Source: Variovorax paradoxus (GTDB lineage Bacteria > Pseudomonadota > Gammaproteobacteria > Burkholderiales > Burkholderiaceae_C). Taken from it: a stretch of DNA of 64,000 bases. The notes under the pieces are model-generated. The model did no database searches. It was not told the DNA's origin and saw only the letters and a list, made by a program, of their open reading frames with translations. The position numbers and the translations under genes are program-made. Shown piece by piece: positions 24,724 through 33,212 of this stretch (the stretch's first letter is position 1; every line of letters starts with the position of its first letter). Location: positions 3,520,001 through 3,584,000 of the forward strand of contig NZ_LR743507.1 of NCBI RefSeq assembly GCF_902712855.1, in the 5' to 3' direction.

Positions 24724-24757
24724 AAGCCCAAGTCGCCAAAAGCGCTTGGGCTTTTTT
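24724..24757 (+). terminator. Terminator after tRNA-Ser
   Basis: AAGCCCAAG (24724-24732) and CTTGGGCTT (24745-24753) form a 9-bp stem that runs into six T residues. It lies 45 bases beyond the tRNA, as expected for its transcript end. Confidence 0.9.
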
Positions 24758-24878
24758 GTTGTCATCTGCCATGCAGTGCTGTGCGTTGCTTTGCAACAAC
24801 TGGATGACACCACCGGGCGACCAGCTCTGGCGGTACGATCCAAACGTTTTAGTTTCTAGCCCGCAAAAAGGACCCCCG

Positions 24879-25235
24879 ATGGCCGGACAAGCTTCAACCT
24901 CGCCGCGTGGCACGACATCCCTGGACCATACGCTGAAGAAGAGCGAACAGGTAGCTGCCGATGTGCAGCGCGCCTCGGACAACCTCGCTGTCGTGAACAC
25001 CGTGCTCGAGCAGGAATTGCCCGAGGAAGTGCAGGTTGGCGAAGTGGCGCAGGCCATCGAGCACACCAGCCAGCTCGAACAGAAGCTCGCAAGGTCAGCG
25101 GAGAAGCTTGCGGAGGTCAACGCAGCCCTGAGCGAAGAGATCGAGAAGCGTCTCGAGGCCACGGCCGAGCGCGACGAAAGCAAGGCGCTGGCCGAAAAGC
25201 TCAAGGCCCAGATTCGCGCCGACGGACAAAACTGA
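24879..25235 (+). CDS. Small coiled-coil protein of unknown function
   Basis: The 118-residue acidic protein shows no recognisable domain. Residues about 25-115 are almost entirely alpha-helical and heptad-like, rich in Glu, Ala, Lys and Leu (for example AIEHTSQLEQKLARSAEKLA), indicating a coiled coil. There is no signal peptide or membrane segment, so it is probably cytoplasmic. The ATG at 24879 has AAAAGGA upstream; longer frames start inside the tRNA terminator region and are unlikely. A lone receiver protein is encoded 109 bases downstream. The two may work together, but nothing in the sequence proves it. Confidence 0.7.
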   Translation: MAGQASTSPRGTTSLDHTLKKSEQVAADVQRASDNLAVVNTVLEQELPEEVQVGEVAQAIEHTSQLEQKLARSAEKLAEVNAALSEEIEKRLEATAERDESKALAEKLKAQIRADGQN

Positions 25236-25344
25236 GCCCAGTCGAGCAACGCAACGCGCCCTGCTCCTTCGTCCGTATCCCTTCTCCTACGCAGAGTCGT
25301 CATCAGTCGCGCTACGCTATTGGTTCTCACAGCGAAACCAAGGC

Positions 25345-25734
25345 ATGGCCCTCATCACGTTCCTCGTCGAGGACAACAAGACCATCAGGGATAACCTGGT
25401 CCCGGCACTCGAGGACCTCGTCAACGGTCATGTGGTCGGCTTCGCAGAAACCGAGACTGACGCACTCGAATGGCTCACCGCACACCCCGACAGCTGGCAG
25501 TTGCTGATCGTCGACCTGTTTCTCAAGGAAGGCTCCGGCCTCGGTGTGCTGGCGGGCTGCAAGGCGCGCAAACCGGGGCAGCGCGTGGTGGTGTTGAGCA
25601 ACTACGTGACAGTCGACATCCGTGCACGCTGTGCCGCACTGGGCGCCGATGCGGTGTTCGACAAGTCGCGTGACCTCGACGCCTTCATCGAGTACTGCAA
25701 CACCGACCGACCATCAGGCCTTGCGCCGCTCTGA
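25345..25734 (+). CDS. Stand-alone response-regulator receiver protein
   Basis: The 129-residue protein is a single CheY-like receiver with no output domain. The acidic pocket is E9-D10, the phosphoacceptor is D57 (LLIVDLFLKEGSG), the switch serine is S85 and the conserved lysine is K107 in VFDKS, so it should be phosphorylatable. No histidine kinase is nearby. It may be a phosphotransfer intermediate or act by binding a partner; the coiled-coil protein upstream is one candidate. A strong terminator follows. Confidence 0.9.
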   Translation: MALITFLVEDNKTIRDNLVPALEDLVNGHVVGFAETETDALEWLTAHPDSWQLLIVDLFLKEGSGLGVLAGCKARKPGQRVVVLSNYVTVDIRARCAALGADAVFDKSRDLDAFIEYCNTDRPSGLAPL

Positions 25735-25755
25735 AGCCAAGCCGACGCGGAAATG

Positions 25756-25781
25756 AAAAAAGGGCCCGAAGGCCCTTTTTT
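25756..25781. terminator. Bidirectional terminator
   Basis: AAAAAAGGGCC-CGAA-GGCCCTTTTTT (25756-25781) is flanked by an A-run and a T-run, so it works on both strands. It serves the receiver gene (+) and the binding-protein gene (-), whose stops are on either side. Confidence 0.93.
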
Positions 25782-25796
25782 CTTTGCTGAAGCGAA

Positions 25797-27014
25797 TCAG
25801 CGCACCACGGCGATCTGCGTGCGTGCACCACCCTTGTAGGTGTACAGCGTCAGGGCGCCGTTCTTGATGTCGCCCTTTTCGTCGAAGGCGATCGGGCCGG
25901 TCACGCCCTTGTATTGCACCTTGCCCACTTCAGGCAGGTACTTTTCGGGGTCGGACGAACCAGCCTTGACCATGGCTTCGGCCAGCACGTTGACCGCGTC
26001 GTACACATACGGTGCATAGATCTGCACGTCCACGCCGTTCTTGGTCTTGAACTTCGCCTTGAAGTCTTCCAGCGGTTGCTTGAAGTCGCCGTCCACGCCG
26101 CCGGCTTCCGCGCACACCACCATGTCTTCGCCGATGGCGTCGCCAGCCAGCTTCGGCAGTTCGCCGGTGCACAGGCCGTCGCCACCCATGAACTTGACAT
26201 TCATGCCGAGCTGCTTGACCTGCTTGAGCATCGGGCCGCCGACGGCGTCCATGCCGCCGAAGAACAGCACGTCGGGCTTGGAAGCCTTCAGCTTGGTCAG
26301 GATGGCGTTGAAGTCGGTCGACTTGTCGGTGGTGAACTCGTGGCCCACGATGGTGGCGCCGGCAGCCTTGGCCGACTTCTCGAACTCTTCGGCAACACCT
26401 TGGCCGTAGGCGGTACGGTCGTCGATCACGGCAATGTTCTTGCCCTTAAGCGTTTCGACCGCGTACTTGCCCAGCGTACCGCCGAGCTGCGTGTCGTCAG
26501 CCACCACGCGGAAGGTGGTCTTGAAACCCTGGCGCGTGTACTTCGGGTTCGTGGCCGAAGGCGAGATCTGGGGAATGCCGGCGTCGCTGTACAGCTTCGA
26601 GGCGGGAATGGTGGTGCCCGAGTTCAGGTGGCCGACCACGCCGTTGACCTTTTCGTCGACGAGCTTCTGGGCCACTGCGGTGCCTTGCTTCGGATCGCCG
26701 GCATCGTCTTCGGGAACCAGTTCGAACTTGGCAACCTTGTCGCCGATCTTCAGGCCCTTGGCGTTCAGGTCTTCGATGGCCATCTTGGCGCCGAACTCGT
26801 TGTCCTTGCCGAGGTGGGCGATCGGGCCGCTGGTGGGTGCCACATGGCCGATCTTGACGACCAGCGTGTCTCCGGCAGGTGCGGGTGCAGGGGCAGCAGC
26901 CGGGGCCGCAGCCGTTGGCGCGGGCGCTGCAGCGGGAGCAGCAGCTTCTTCCTTCTTGCCGCAAGCCACAAGCGTGATTGCAGCCAGTGCGACCGCAGTC
27001 CATTTCAATTGCAT
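25797..27014 (-). CDS. Branched-chain amino-acid type ABC substrate-binding lipoprotein
   Basis: The 405-residue precursor has a lipoprotein signal with C18 in LVACGKK. An Ala/Pro-rich spacer (about 22-48) follows, then a LivJ/LivK-like type I periplasmic binding fold (KIGHVAPTSGPIAHLGKDNE, GVVGHLNSGTTIPASKLY, IPQISPSATNPKYT). It should bind an amino acid or related ligand and pass it to an ABC permease, but no permease or ATPase gene is nearby. The ATG at 27014 has GGAGG at 5-9 bases. Membrane anchoring by lipid is less usual for this fold in Gram-negatives. Confidence 0.9.
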   Translation of the reverse strand: MQLKWTAVALAAITLVACGKKEEAAAPAAAPAPTAAAPAAAPAPAPAGDTLVVKIGHVAPTSGPIAHLGKDNEFGAKMAIEDLNAKGLKIGDKVAKFELVPEDDAGDPKQGTAVAQKLVDEKVNGVVGHLNSGTTIPASKLYSDAGIPQISPSATNPKYTRQGFKTTFRVVADDTQLGGTLGKYAVETLKGKNIAVIDDRTAYGQGVAEEFEKSAKAAGATIVGHEFTTDKSTDFNAILTKLKASKPDVLFFGGMDAVGGPMLKQVKQLGMNVKFMGGDGLCTGELPKLAGDAIGEDMVVCAEAGGVDGDFKQPLEDFKAKFKTKNGVDVQIYAPYVYDAVNVLAEAMVKAGSSDPEKYLPEVGKVQYKGVTGPIAFDEKGDIKNGALTLYTYKGGARTQIAVVR

Positions 27015-27149
27015 GGGAACCTCCAGAACTTGGATGAAAACAATAAAAACCGGTCGTGTGATCCGGGCGCGCAGACCTCGCAAGTTTCGCGCCGCGGACC
27101 AGCGGCACCCTCACGCCCTTCCGACCTGCGGCGCAGTTTAGCCGAGGAT

Positions 27150-27545
27150 TTATGCGCCGGAAGCTGGCGTAGACCCTGTGTTCTCGGACAGTTCGGCGGC
27201 CATCGCTTCGATCACCAAAGCGCGCAAGACAGCTTCGATTTCATTGCGCAAACGCGGCACCATGGCGTCGAGCTGATCCTGAACTGCAGCTGACACGGTG
27301 TCGCTCAGGCGCTCTTCGAGCGAGAGGTCGACGCGCTGCAGAACGCGGTGCAGCAACTGCTCCTCGAGGCTCACGATCTCGGCCTGCGACAGTTGCACCG
27401 CAGGCGGCAGCGCCATCGTGCTTGCGGGGTCGTCCGGGAGCGCAGGCGCGGCCTCGGGCTCGGCGGGCACCGGCTCCGCCGGGATCTCGAGCACGGTCGT
27501 CAGCGTGGGGACGAACCGCGGCGGCGTGCGCAACGTGCTGGCCAT
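27150..27545 (-). CDS. Hypothetical protein encoded after holC
   Basis: The 131-residue protein is not one I recognise with confidence. The first 55 residues are Pro/Ala/Glu-rich and probably disordered. The rest (about 60-120) is helical, with QAEIVSLEEQLLHRVLQRVD and a stretch rich in Leu, Glu and Ala. Its ATG is one base after the holC stop, so it is translated from the pepA-holC message. Short proteins of this shape occur after holC in other Burkholderiales, sometimes classed as DUF2486; that link is from memory and uncertain. Its position suggests a replication or membrane-unrelated accessory role, but no function can be stated. Confidence 0.6.
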   Translation of the reverse strand: MASTLRTPPRFVPTLTTVLEIPAEPVPAEPEAAPALPDDPASTMALPPAVQLSQAEIVSLEEQLLHRVLQRVDLSLEERLSDTVSAAVQDQLDAMVPRLRNEIEAVLRALVIEAMAAELSENTGSTPASGA

Positions 27546-27546
27546 G

Positions 27547-27987
27547 TCAGGAACTCTTTGCGAAGTCGTGGGGCTGGATGGAGTAGCCGCGGTCGGCATA
27601 GTGCCGCCAGCGCGAGCGCCCGATCTGGCGGTCGTTGGCTTCGTCGCTCACGATGTCGATCATGCGCTCGTAGCGCTCGAATCCCGCAGGAACCTCGAGG
27701 CCGAGGTTCACCAGCATCTCGCGGTGCGGGAGCGAGGCCGCGTCGGCGCCCTCCGCCGACAGCACGACGGCCGAGCGCGCCACCACATGCGACGGCGCGT
27801 CACCGCGGCAGTGCGCGACGAAGTCCGCCGGCGAAAGTTGCCAGAGCGCGGCGTCCACCACGTCGAGCGTCTGCGCATCGCCCACGACCACCACGCGCAG
27901 CCCACGCGCGTTCACGGCCTTGCGAACCAGCCGGCAGGCGTAGGTCAGCTTGTCCGGGGCGTTGTAGTGAAAGCCGATCTCGGTCAC
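27547..27987 (-). CDS. holC: DNA polymerase III chi subunit
   Basis: HolC (146 residues, family about 145-150) links the clamp loader to single-strand binding protein. Recognisable features are the opening EIGFHYNAPDKLTYACRLVR, VVVVGDAQTLDVVDAALWQL, FVAHC, and the C-terminal GRSRWRHYADRGYSIQPHD segment. The start is a GTG at 27987 that overlaps the pepA stop as GTGA. The pepA-holC pair is conserved in many proteobacteria. Confidence 0.92.
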   Translation of the reverse strand: MTEIGFHYNAPDKLTYACRLVRKAVNARGLRVVVVGDAQTLDVVDAALWQLSPADFVAHCRGDAPSHVVARSAVVLSAEGADAASLPHREMLVNLGLEVPAGFERYERMIDIVSDEANDRQIGRSRWRHYADRGYSIQPHDFAKSS

Positions 27988-29519
27988 TTCGCGGTCCGCG
28001 CCTTCGACGTGTTGGGATCCTTCGCCGCCTTCGGTGCCTTGGCGCCCTTGGGCTCCTTGACCTTGGCCGATGGTTCGGCGCTGCCGGCGCGGGTCATCAG
28101 GTAGGACACCAGCAGCCCTACCGGGCGCCCTGTGGACCCCTTCGCCGCCCCGCTCTTCCACGCGGTACCGGCGATGTCGAGGTGCGCCCACGCGAAGTCG
28201 CTCGTGAAACGCTGCAGGAACTTGGCCGCGGTGATGGCACCACCGGCGCGGCCAGCGATGTTGGCCACATCGGCGAAGTTGCTTTTCAGGCCTTCGGCAT
28301 AGTCGTCGTCCAGCGGCAGGCGCCAGCAGCGGTCCTGCGACGCCTCGCCCGCCGATTGCAGCGCGGCGGCCAGCGTTTCGTCGCTGGAAAAGAGCCCGCT
28401 GCGCACGCCGCCCAGGGCCACGACGCAAGCACCCGTCAGCGTGGCGATGTCGATGACGGCCGCGGGGTCGAAGCGCTTTGCATAGGTCAGCGCATCGCAC
28501 AGGATCAGGCGGCCCTCGGCGTCGGTGTTGAGCACCTCGATGGTCTGGCCGCTCATGCTGGTCACCACGTCGCCCGGCTTCACCGCGCGGCCGTCGTTCA
28601 TGTTCTCGCACGAGGGAATCAGGCCGATGACGTTGATCGCCGGCTGGATGTCGCCCAGCGCGCGGAAGGTACCGAGCACGCTGGCCGCGCCGCACATGTC
28701 GAACTTCATCTCGTCCATCTCGGCGGCCGGCTTGAGCGAGACGCCGCCGGTGTCGAAGGTGATGCCCTTGCCGACCAGCACCACCGGCGCCTGCTCCTTG
28801 GGCCCGCCGTTGTAGCGCAGCACGATGAAGCGCAGCGGCTCCGCCGAGCCCTGGGCAACGGCGGCGAAGGCGCCCATGCCCAGTTTCTCGACTTCCTTCG
28901 GCCCCAGCACCTCGCACTTGATGTTGGGCAGCTTGCCCAGGCCCTTCGCGGCCTCGGCCAGCAGCGTGGGCGTGGCGTGATTGGCGGGCCGGTTGCCCCA
29001 CTCCTTGGCCAGCTCGATGCCCTGCACGGTGGCGCGGGCGGTGTCGAACGCGCCGGAGACGGCAGCCGCGTCGGCCACGCCGAGCACCAGGTTGCGGATG
29101 CTGCGTGGCTCGGCTTTCGACTTGGTGGTCGTGTACACGTAGCTGGCATCGGCCGCGGCATTCACCGCGGCGGCCACGGCGGCGGCATCTGCGGGTTGTG
29201 CGAAGACCATCACCACGCGCCTGGGCGTCTGGGCCTTCGCGGCGCCGATGGCAGCCGCCACGCCGCTGCGCACTGCTGCGGGCTTGCCGTCGCCGATGGC
29301 AGCGAGCACGACGCGCGCGGCAACGGTGTCCTCGGGACGATAGAGCGACAGCAGCTTGCCGGCCTTGTCGGGCAGGTCGCCGGCCTTGCGGGCGCTCGCC
29401 GCGAGCACGGAAAGCGGGTCTTTTCCGGTGAGAGGTGCGCTGCCGACGAGCACGATCAGGACATCGGATTTCTCGGCTGCGGCCTGGGCGACGGTGAGGG
29501 TCTTGAGTTGAAAGTCCAT
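27984..29519 (-). CDS. pepA: Leucyl aminopeptidase PepA
   Basis: This M17 dimetal aminopeptidase (511 residues) removes N-terminal residues from peptides; in some bacteria PepA also binds DNA. The signature NTDAEGRL lies at 331-338. Metal-binding and catalytic parts GKGITFDTGGVSLKP and DMCGAASVLG are intact. The last 25 residues are a Lys/Ala/Pro tail (EPKGAKAPKAAKD) not found in Escherichia coli PepA and possibly nucleic-acid binding. The ATG has AGGA 3 bases upstream. Only 21 bases separate it from the divergent lptF start. Confidence 0.96.
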   Translation of the reverse strand: MDFQLKTLTVAQAAAEKSDVLIVLVGSAPLTGKDPLSVLAASARKAGDLPDKAGKLLSLYRPEDTVAARVVLAAIGDGKPAAVRSGVAAAIGAAKAQTPRRVVMVFAQPADAAAVAAAVNAAADASYVYTTTKSKAEPRSIRNLVLGVADAAAVSGAFDTARATVQGIELAKEWGNRPANHATPTLLAEAAKGLGKLPNIKCEVLGPKEVEKLGMGAFAAVAQGSAEPLRFIVLRYNGGPKEQAPVVLVGKGITFDTGGVSLKPAAEMDEMKFDMCGAASVLGTFRALGDIQPAINVIGLIPSCENMNDGRAVKPGDVVTSMSGQTIEVLNTDAEGRLILCDALTYAKRFDPAAVIDIATLTGACVVALGGVRSGLFSSDETLAAALQSAGEASQDRCWRLPLDDDYAEGLKSNFADVANIAGRAGGAITAAKFLQRFTSDFAWAHLDIAGTAWKSGAAKGSTGRPVGLLVSYLMTRAGSAEPSAKVKEPKGAKAPKAAKDPNTSKARTAK

Positions 29520-29540
29520 AATCCTTTTTTTCCTCGAACG

Positions 29541-30662
29541 ATGTTATTCCATTCTTCCTTACGCAAGGAGCTGTCCCGCAGCTTCGGAGCAACCCTCGTG
29601 GTCCTCGTCACGATCGTGATGACCATGATGCTCATCCGCACCCTGGGGCTGGCCTCCAAGGGCAGTGTGAATCCGCAGGAGGTGTTCCTGGTGATGGCCT
29701 ACACGGTGCTCGGCTACATGCCGACCATCCTGAGCCTGAGCCTGTTCATCGCCATCGTCGGGACCCTGTCGCGCATGTACCGCGACAGCGAGATGGTGAT
29801 CTGGTTTTCCAGCGGCCGCGGCCTGATGGATTTCGTCAAGCCCATGTTCCGCTTCGCGTGGCCGGTGCTGATCCTGATCGCCGTGATGGCGCTGGTGGGC
29901 TGGCCCTGGGCCAACTCCCAGACCATCGGCATGCGCCAGCAGTACGAGCAGCGCAGCGACATCGAGCGCGTGTCGCCGGGCGAATTCCGCGAATCCGCAG
30001 GCCGCGTGCGGGTGTTCTTCATCGACAAGGACACGCCCGACAACTCCAAGGCCACCAACGTCTTCATCTGGTCGATCGAGCGCAACATGCAGATCACCAC
30101 CTCGGCGCGCAGCGGCAGCATCGAGAACATCGGTGAATCGCGCTACCTGCTGCTCAACAACGGCCAGAGGCTGGAGCAGCCGATGGCCAATACCGGGCTG
30201 AAGATCAGCGAGTTCAAGACCTACGGCACCCGCGCCGGCGGCAACAACGGACTGGTCAACAACGCCACGCCGCCGCGCGCGCGCACCACGATGTCGCTGC
30301 TGGGCGATGCCAGTGCGCCAAGCCGAGGCGAGCTCGCCTGGCGCATCGGCATGCTCCTGACCGCCGTCAACTTCGTGCTGCTCGCGCTCAATGTCTCGAG
30401 CGCCAACCCGCGCGTGGGGCGCAGCGGCAACCTGCTGCTGGCGCTGTTCGCCTTCGTCATCTACTACAACATGCTGAACATCGGCCAGAGCTGGATCAGC
30501 TCGGGCCGCTTCAGCATGGGCGGCTTCATGCTTGCGCTGCACGGCGGCGTGCTGCTGATCAACCTTGCATGGCTGAGCGCGCGACAGAACAACTGGGGCC
30601 GCCGCACCCGGCGCAGCCGCGCCGCCGCCGCGCCCGCACTCAAGATCGAACCCACGACGTGA
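29541..30662 (+). CDS. lptF: LPS export permease LptF
   Basis: The 373-residue inner-membrane protein is one half of the LptFG permease that extracts lipopolysaccharide from the inner membrane with LptB. It opens FHSSLRKELSRSFGATLVVL, has three N-terminal membrane helices, a periplasmic beta-jellyroll (about 125-265), and three C-terminal helices. The ATG at 29541 is the only reasonable start. No clear ribosome site is visible in the short gap to pepA, which is rich in T. The stop overlaps lptG. Confidence 0.94.
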   Translation: MLFHSSLRKELSRSFGATLVVLVTIVMTMMLIRTLGLASKGSVNPQEVFLVMAYTVLGYMPTILSLSLFIAIVGTLSRMYRDSEMVIWFSSGRGLMDFVKPMFRFAWPVLILIAVMALVGWPWANSQTIGMRQQYEQRSDIERVSPGEFRESAGRVRVFFIDKDTPDNSKATNVFIWSIERNMQITTSARSGSIENIGESRYLLLNNGQRLEQPMANTGLKISEFKTYGTRAGGNNGLVNNATPPRARTTMSLLGDASAPSRGELAWRIGMLLTAVNFVLLALNVSSANPRVGRSGNLLLALFAFVIYYNMLNIGQSWISSGRFSMGGFMLALHGGVLLINLAWLSARQNNWGRRTRRSRAAAAPALKIEPTT

Positions 30663-31771
30663 AAACGATACGCCGCCTGATCTACGTCGAGGTGCTGAAG
30701 GCCGTTGCGTTCGTGACGCTCGGCTTTCTGAGCCTCTTCTTCTTCTTCGACTTCGTCGACGAACTGCAGTCCATCGGCAAGCCGGACAGCCTCAACTACG
30801 GTCCGATGCAGGCGCTGATCTACGTGGCGCTGCTGATTCCGAGCCATCTGTACGAACTGCTGCCCATCACGGTGCTGATCGGCTCCATTTTCGTGATGGC
30901 CCGGCTTGCGCAGAGCTCCGAATACACCATCCTGCGCACCAGCGGCCTGGGCCCATGGCGCGCGCTGCGTACCCTGCTGCTGCTGGGCATCGCTTTCGTG
31001 GTGCTGACCTTCGCCATCGGCGACTACCTGGCGCCGACGTCGGAACGCACTGGCCAGCTGCTCAAGGCCAGGTACCAGGGCACCTACTCGCTGGCGGGCA
31101 ACACCGGCGCATGGCTCAAGGAAAAGCGCGGCGACACGTCCTACGCGGTGAACGTGCTGGCCGTCGACCGCAAGGGCGCGCTGAAGAGCCCGCGCATCTT
31201 CGAGTTCGACGACAACGGCTACATCAAGACCCAGATCGTGGCGGCCACGGCCACCATCGGCAGCGACGGTCACTGGATGCTGACCGACGTCGACGAGCAG
31301 AAGTACGACACGCGCAGCGGTGCCGACCAGGCGCATATCACCACGACCAAGATCCCTCAACTGAACTGGCCGACCTCGCTGACCGGCGAGATGGTGTCGG
31401 TTGCGTTGCTGCGTCCCGACCGCATGAGCACGATCGACCTGTTCGACTACATCCGCCACCTCGACGCCAACGGCCAGACCGCGCAGCGCTACGAGATCGA
31501 GTTCTGGCGCAAGGTGTTCTACCCGCTCTCGTGTCTCGTGATGGTGGTGCTCGCCCTGCCCTTCGCCTACCTGCACTTCCGCCAGGCGGGCATCACGACC
31601 TACGTGTTCGGCGGCGTGATGATCGGCATCAGCTTCTTCCTGCTCAACAACGTGTTCGGCTACCTGGGCAACCTGAGCAACTGGTCTCCATGGCTCACGG
31701 CGGCAGCGCCAGGGATGATCTATTCGGTGATGTCGCTCACGGCCTTCAGCTGGCTGGTGCTGCGACGATGA
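30659..31771 (+). CDS. lptG: LPS export permease LptG
   Basis: The 370-residue partner of LptF has the same layout: three helices (KTIRRLIYVEVLKAVAFVTL first), a periplasmic domain (about 130-265) and three helices ending in a cytoplasmic tail. The start is a GTG at 30659 that overlaps the lptF stop as GTGA, so translation is coupled. The longer open frame upstream is lptF sequence in another frame. Confidence 0.94.
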   Translation: MKTIRRLIYVEVLKAVAFVTLGFLSLFFFFDFVDELQSIGKPDSLNYGPMQALIYVALLIPSHLYELLPITVLIGSIFVMARLAQSSEYTILRTSGLGPWRALRTLLLLGIAFVVLTFAIGDYLAPTSERTGQLLKARYQGTYSLAGNTGAWLKEKRGDTSYAVNVLAVDRKGALKSPRIFEFDDNGYIKTQIVAATATIGSDGHWMLTDVDEQKYDTRSGADQAHITTTKIPQLNWPTSLTGEMVSVALLRPDRMSTIDLFDYIRHLDANGQTAQRYEIEFWRKVFYPLSCLVMVVLALPFAYLHFRQAGITTYVFGGVMIGISFFLLNNVFGYLGNLSNWSPWLTAAAPGMIYSVMSLTAFSWLVLRR

Positions 31772-32190
31772 CCGCCGCTGCGACAGACACGGCCGCACGG
31801 CGGCAGGTCCAGGGCATCGTGCTGCTGGCGCATGGGTCGCGCGACCCGCGCTGGCGCGAGCCGATCGAGGCGGTGGCGGCGCAGACGACGGCGCGCGTGC
31901 CCGATGCCCTCGTCACCTGCGCGTATCTCGAACTGGCCGCGCCCGACCTGTCGATGGCCACAGCGGCACTGATCAACGCCGGCGCCACTGCCATTCGGGT
32001 GGTTCCGCTGTTCCTGGGCATGGGCAAGCACGCCCGCGAGGACCTGCCGCGCCAAGTCGAGGCGCTGCGTCAGGCCTGGCCCCAGACCGTCTTCACGCTG
32101 GCGCGCATCGTGGGCGAAGAGCCCGAGCTGATCGGACTGCTTGCCCAGGTCGCCACTCGGGACGACGCTGAAAGCACCACCCAAAGCTGA
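31768..32190 (+). CDS. cbiX: CbiX/SirB-type sirohydrochlorin chelatase, single domain
   Basis: The 140-residue protein is a short class II chelatase, the kind that works as a dimer and inserts iron or cobalt into sirohydrochlorin for siroheme or cobalamin. The metal histidines are H22 in LLAHGSRDPRW and H88 in LGMGKHARED. The ATG at 31768 overlaps the lptG stop as ATGA, giving three successively overlapping genes, lptF-lptG-cbiX. The CysB-type sulphur regulator downstream suits a role in siroheme for sulphite reductase. Confidence 0.88.
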   Translation: MTAAATDTAARRQVQGIVLLAHGSRDPRWREPIEAVAAQTTARVPDALVTCAYLELAAPDLSMATAALINAGATAIRVVPLFLGMGKHAREDLPRQVEALRQAWPQTVFTLARIVGEEPELIGLLAQVATRDDAESTTQS

Positions 32191-32237
32191 ACAAATCCGA
32201 ACAGTTGCGCATTTCGATAGATTGCGAAGGCATAATG

Positions 32238-32259
32238 AATTCCGCAATAAGACGGAATT
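32238..32259 (+). promoter_or_regulatory. Inverted repeat just before the cysB-like gene
   Basis: AATTCCG (32238-32244) and CGGAATT (32253-32259) are perfect 7-bp arms with an 8-base spacer, ending four bases before the ATG. A CATAAT (32231-32236) just upstream resembles a -10 element. The repeat would lie in the 5' leader, so it may be an autoregulatory operator or an mRNA hairpin over the ribosome site. Confidence 0.45.
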
Positions 32260-32263
32260 TGAT

Positions 32264-33205
32264 ATGAATCTGCATCAGTTCAAGTTTGTTCAGGAGGCAG
32301 TGCGCCGTAACCTGAACCTCACCGAGGCGGCCAAGGCGCTTCACACCTCCCAGCCAGGTGTTTCCAAGGCCATCATCGAACTTGAGGAAGAACTGGGCGT
32401 CGAGATCTTCGCGCGCCACGGCAAGCGCCTCAAGCGCGTCACCGAGCCGGGGCAGCATGTCATCGCCAGCATCGAACTCATCATGCGCGAGGTGGGCAAC
32501 CTCAAGCGCATCGGCGAGCAGTTCAGCGCGCAGGACAGCGGCACCCTCTCCATCGCCACCACCCACACCCAGGCGCGCTATGTGCTGCCGGTGCCCGTGG
32601 CCAACCTGCGCGAGGCCTACCCCAAGGTCAACGTGAGCCTGCACCAGGGCTCGCCCGACCAGGTGGCGCGCATGGTGATCGACGAGATCGCCGAGATCGG
32701 CATCGCCACCGAATCGCTCGACGGCTATGCAGAGCTCGTCACGCTCCCCTGCTACGAATGGCAGCACGTGCTGGTGCTGCCCAAGGACCACCCGCTGGCC
32801 GCCAAGGAGCGCATTTCGCTCGAGGACCTGGCGACAGAGCCGATCATCACGTACCACCCCTCGTTCACCGGGCGCACGCGCATCGACCATGCGTTCGCCC
32901 AGAAGAAGCTCACGCCGCGCATCGCGCTGGAGGCGATCGACTCGGACGTGATCAAGACCTACGTGCGGCTGGGCCTGGGCGTGGGCATCGTGGCCGAGAT
33001 GGCGGTGCGCGACGAGTCGAATGCCGACCTCGTGGTGCGCCCCATGGGCCATGTGTTCGGCCAGAACATCGCGCGGGTCGCATTCAAGCGCAGCGCCTAT
33101 CTGCGCAACTTCGTCTTCAAGTTCGCCGAACTGCTGAGCGACCGGCTCGACCGCAACCTGATCGCCAAGGCGCTGAGCGGCCACCAGCAGGACTACGAGC
33201 TATAA
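32264..33205 (+). CDS. cysB: CysB-family LysR-type transcriptional regulator
   Basis: The 313-residue protein starts NLHQFKFVQEAVRRNLNLTE, followed by the helix-turn-helix KALHTSQPGVSKAIIELEEE. This opening is diagnostic of the CysB/Cbl branch. The C-terminal effector domain (about 90-300) contains IATTHTQARYVLPV, the CysB segment that contacts N-acetylserine or sulphate. It should control sulphur assimilation genes. The ATG at 32264 gives the expected N-terminus. Whether it is CysB proper or a paralogue (Cbl/SsuR) cannot be decided. Confidence 0.87.
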   Translation: MNLHQFKFVQEAVRRNLNLTEAAKALHTSQPGVSKAIIELEEELGVEIFARHGKRLKRVTEPGQHVIASIELIMREVGNLKRIGEQFSAQDSGTLSIATTHTQARYVLPVPVANLREAYPKVNVSLHQGSPDQVARMVIDEIAEIGIATESLDGYAELVTLPCYEWQHVLVLPKDHPLAAKERISLEDLATEPIITYHPSFTGRTRIDHAFAQKKLTPRIALEAIDSDVIKTYVRLGLGVGIVAEMAVRDESNADLVVRPMGHVFGQNIARVAFKRSAYLRNFVFKFAELLSDRLDRNLIAKALSGHQQDYEL

Positions 33206-33212
33206 CGCGATC

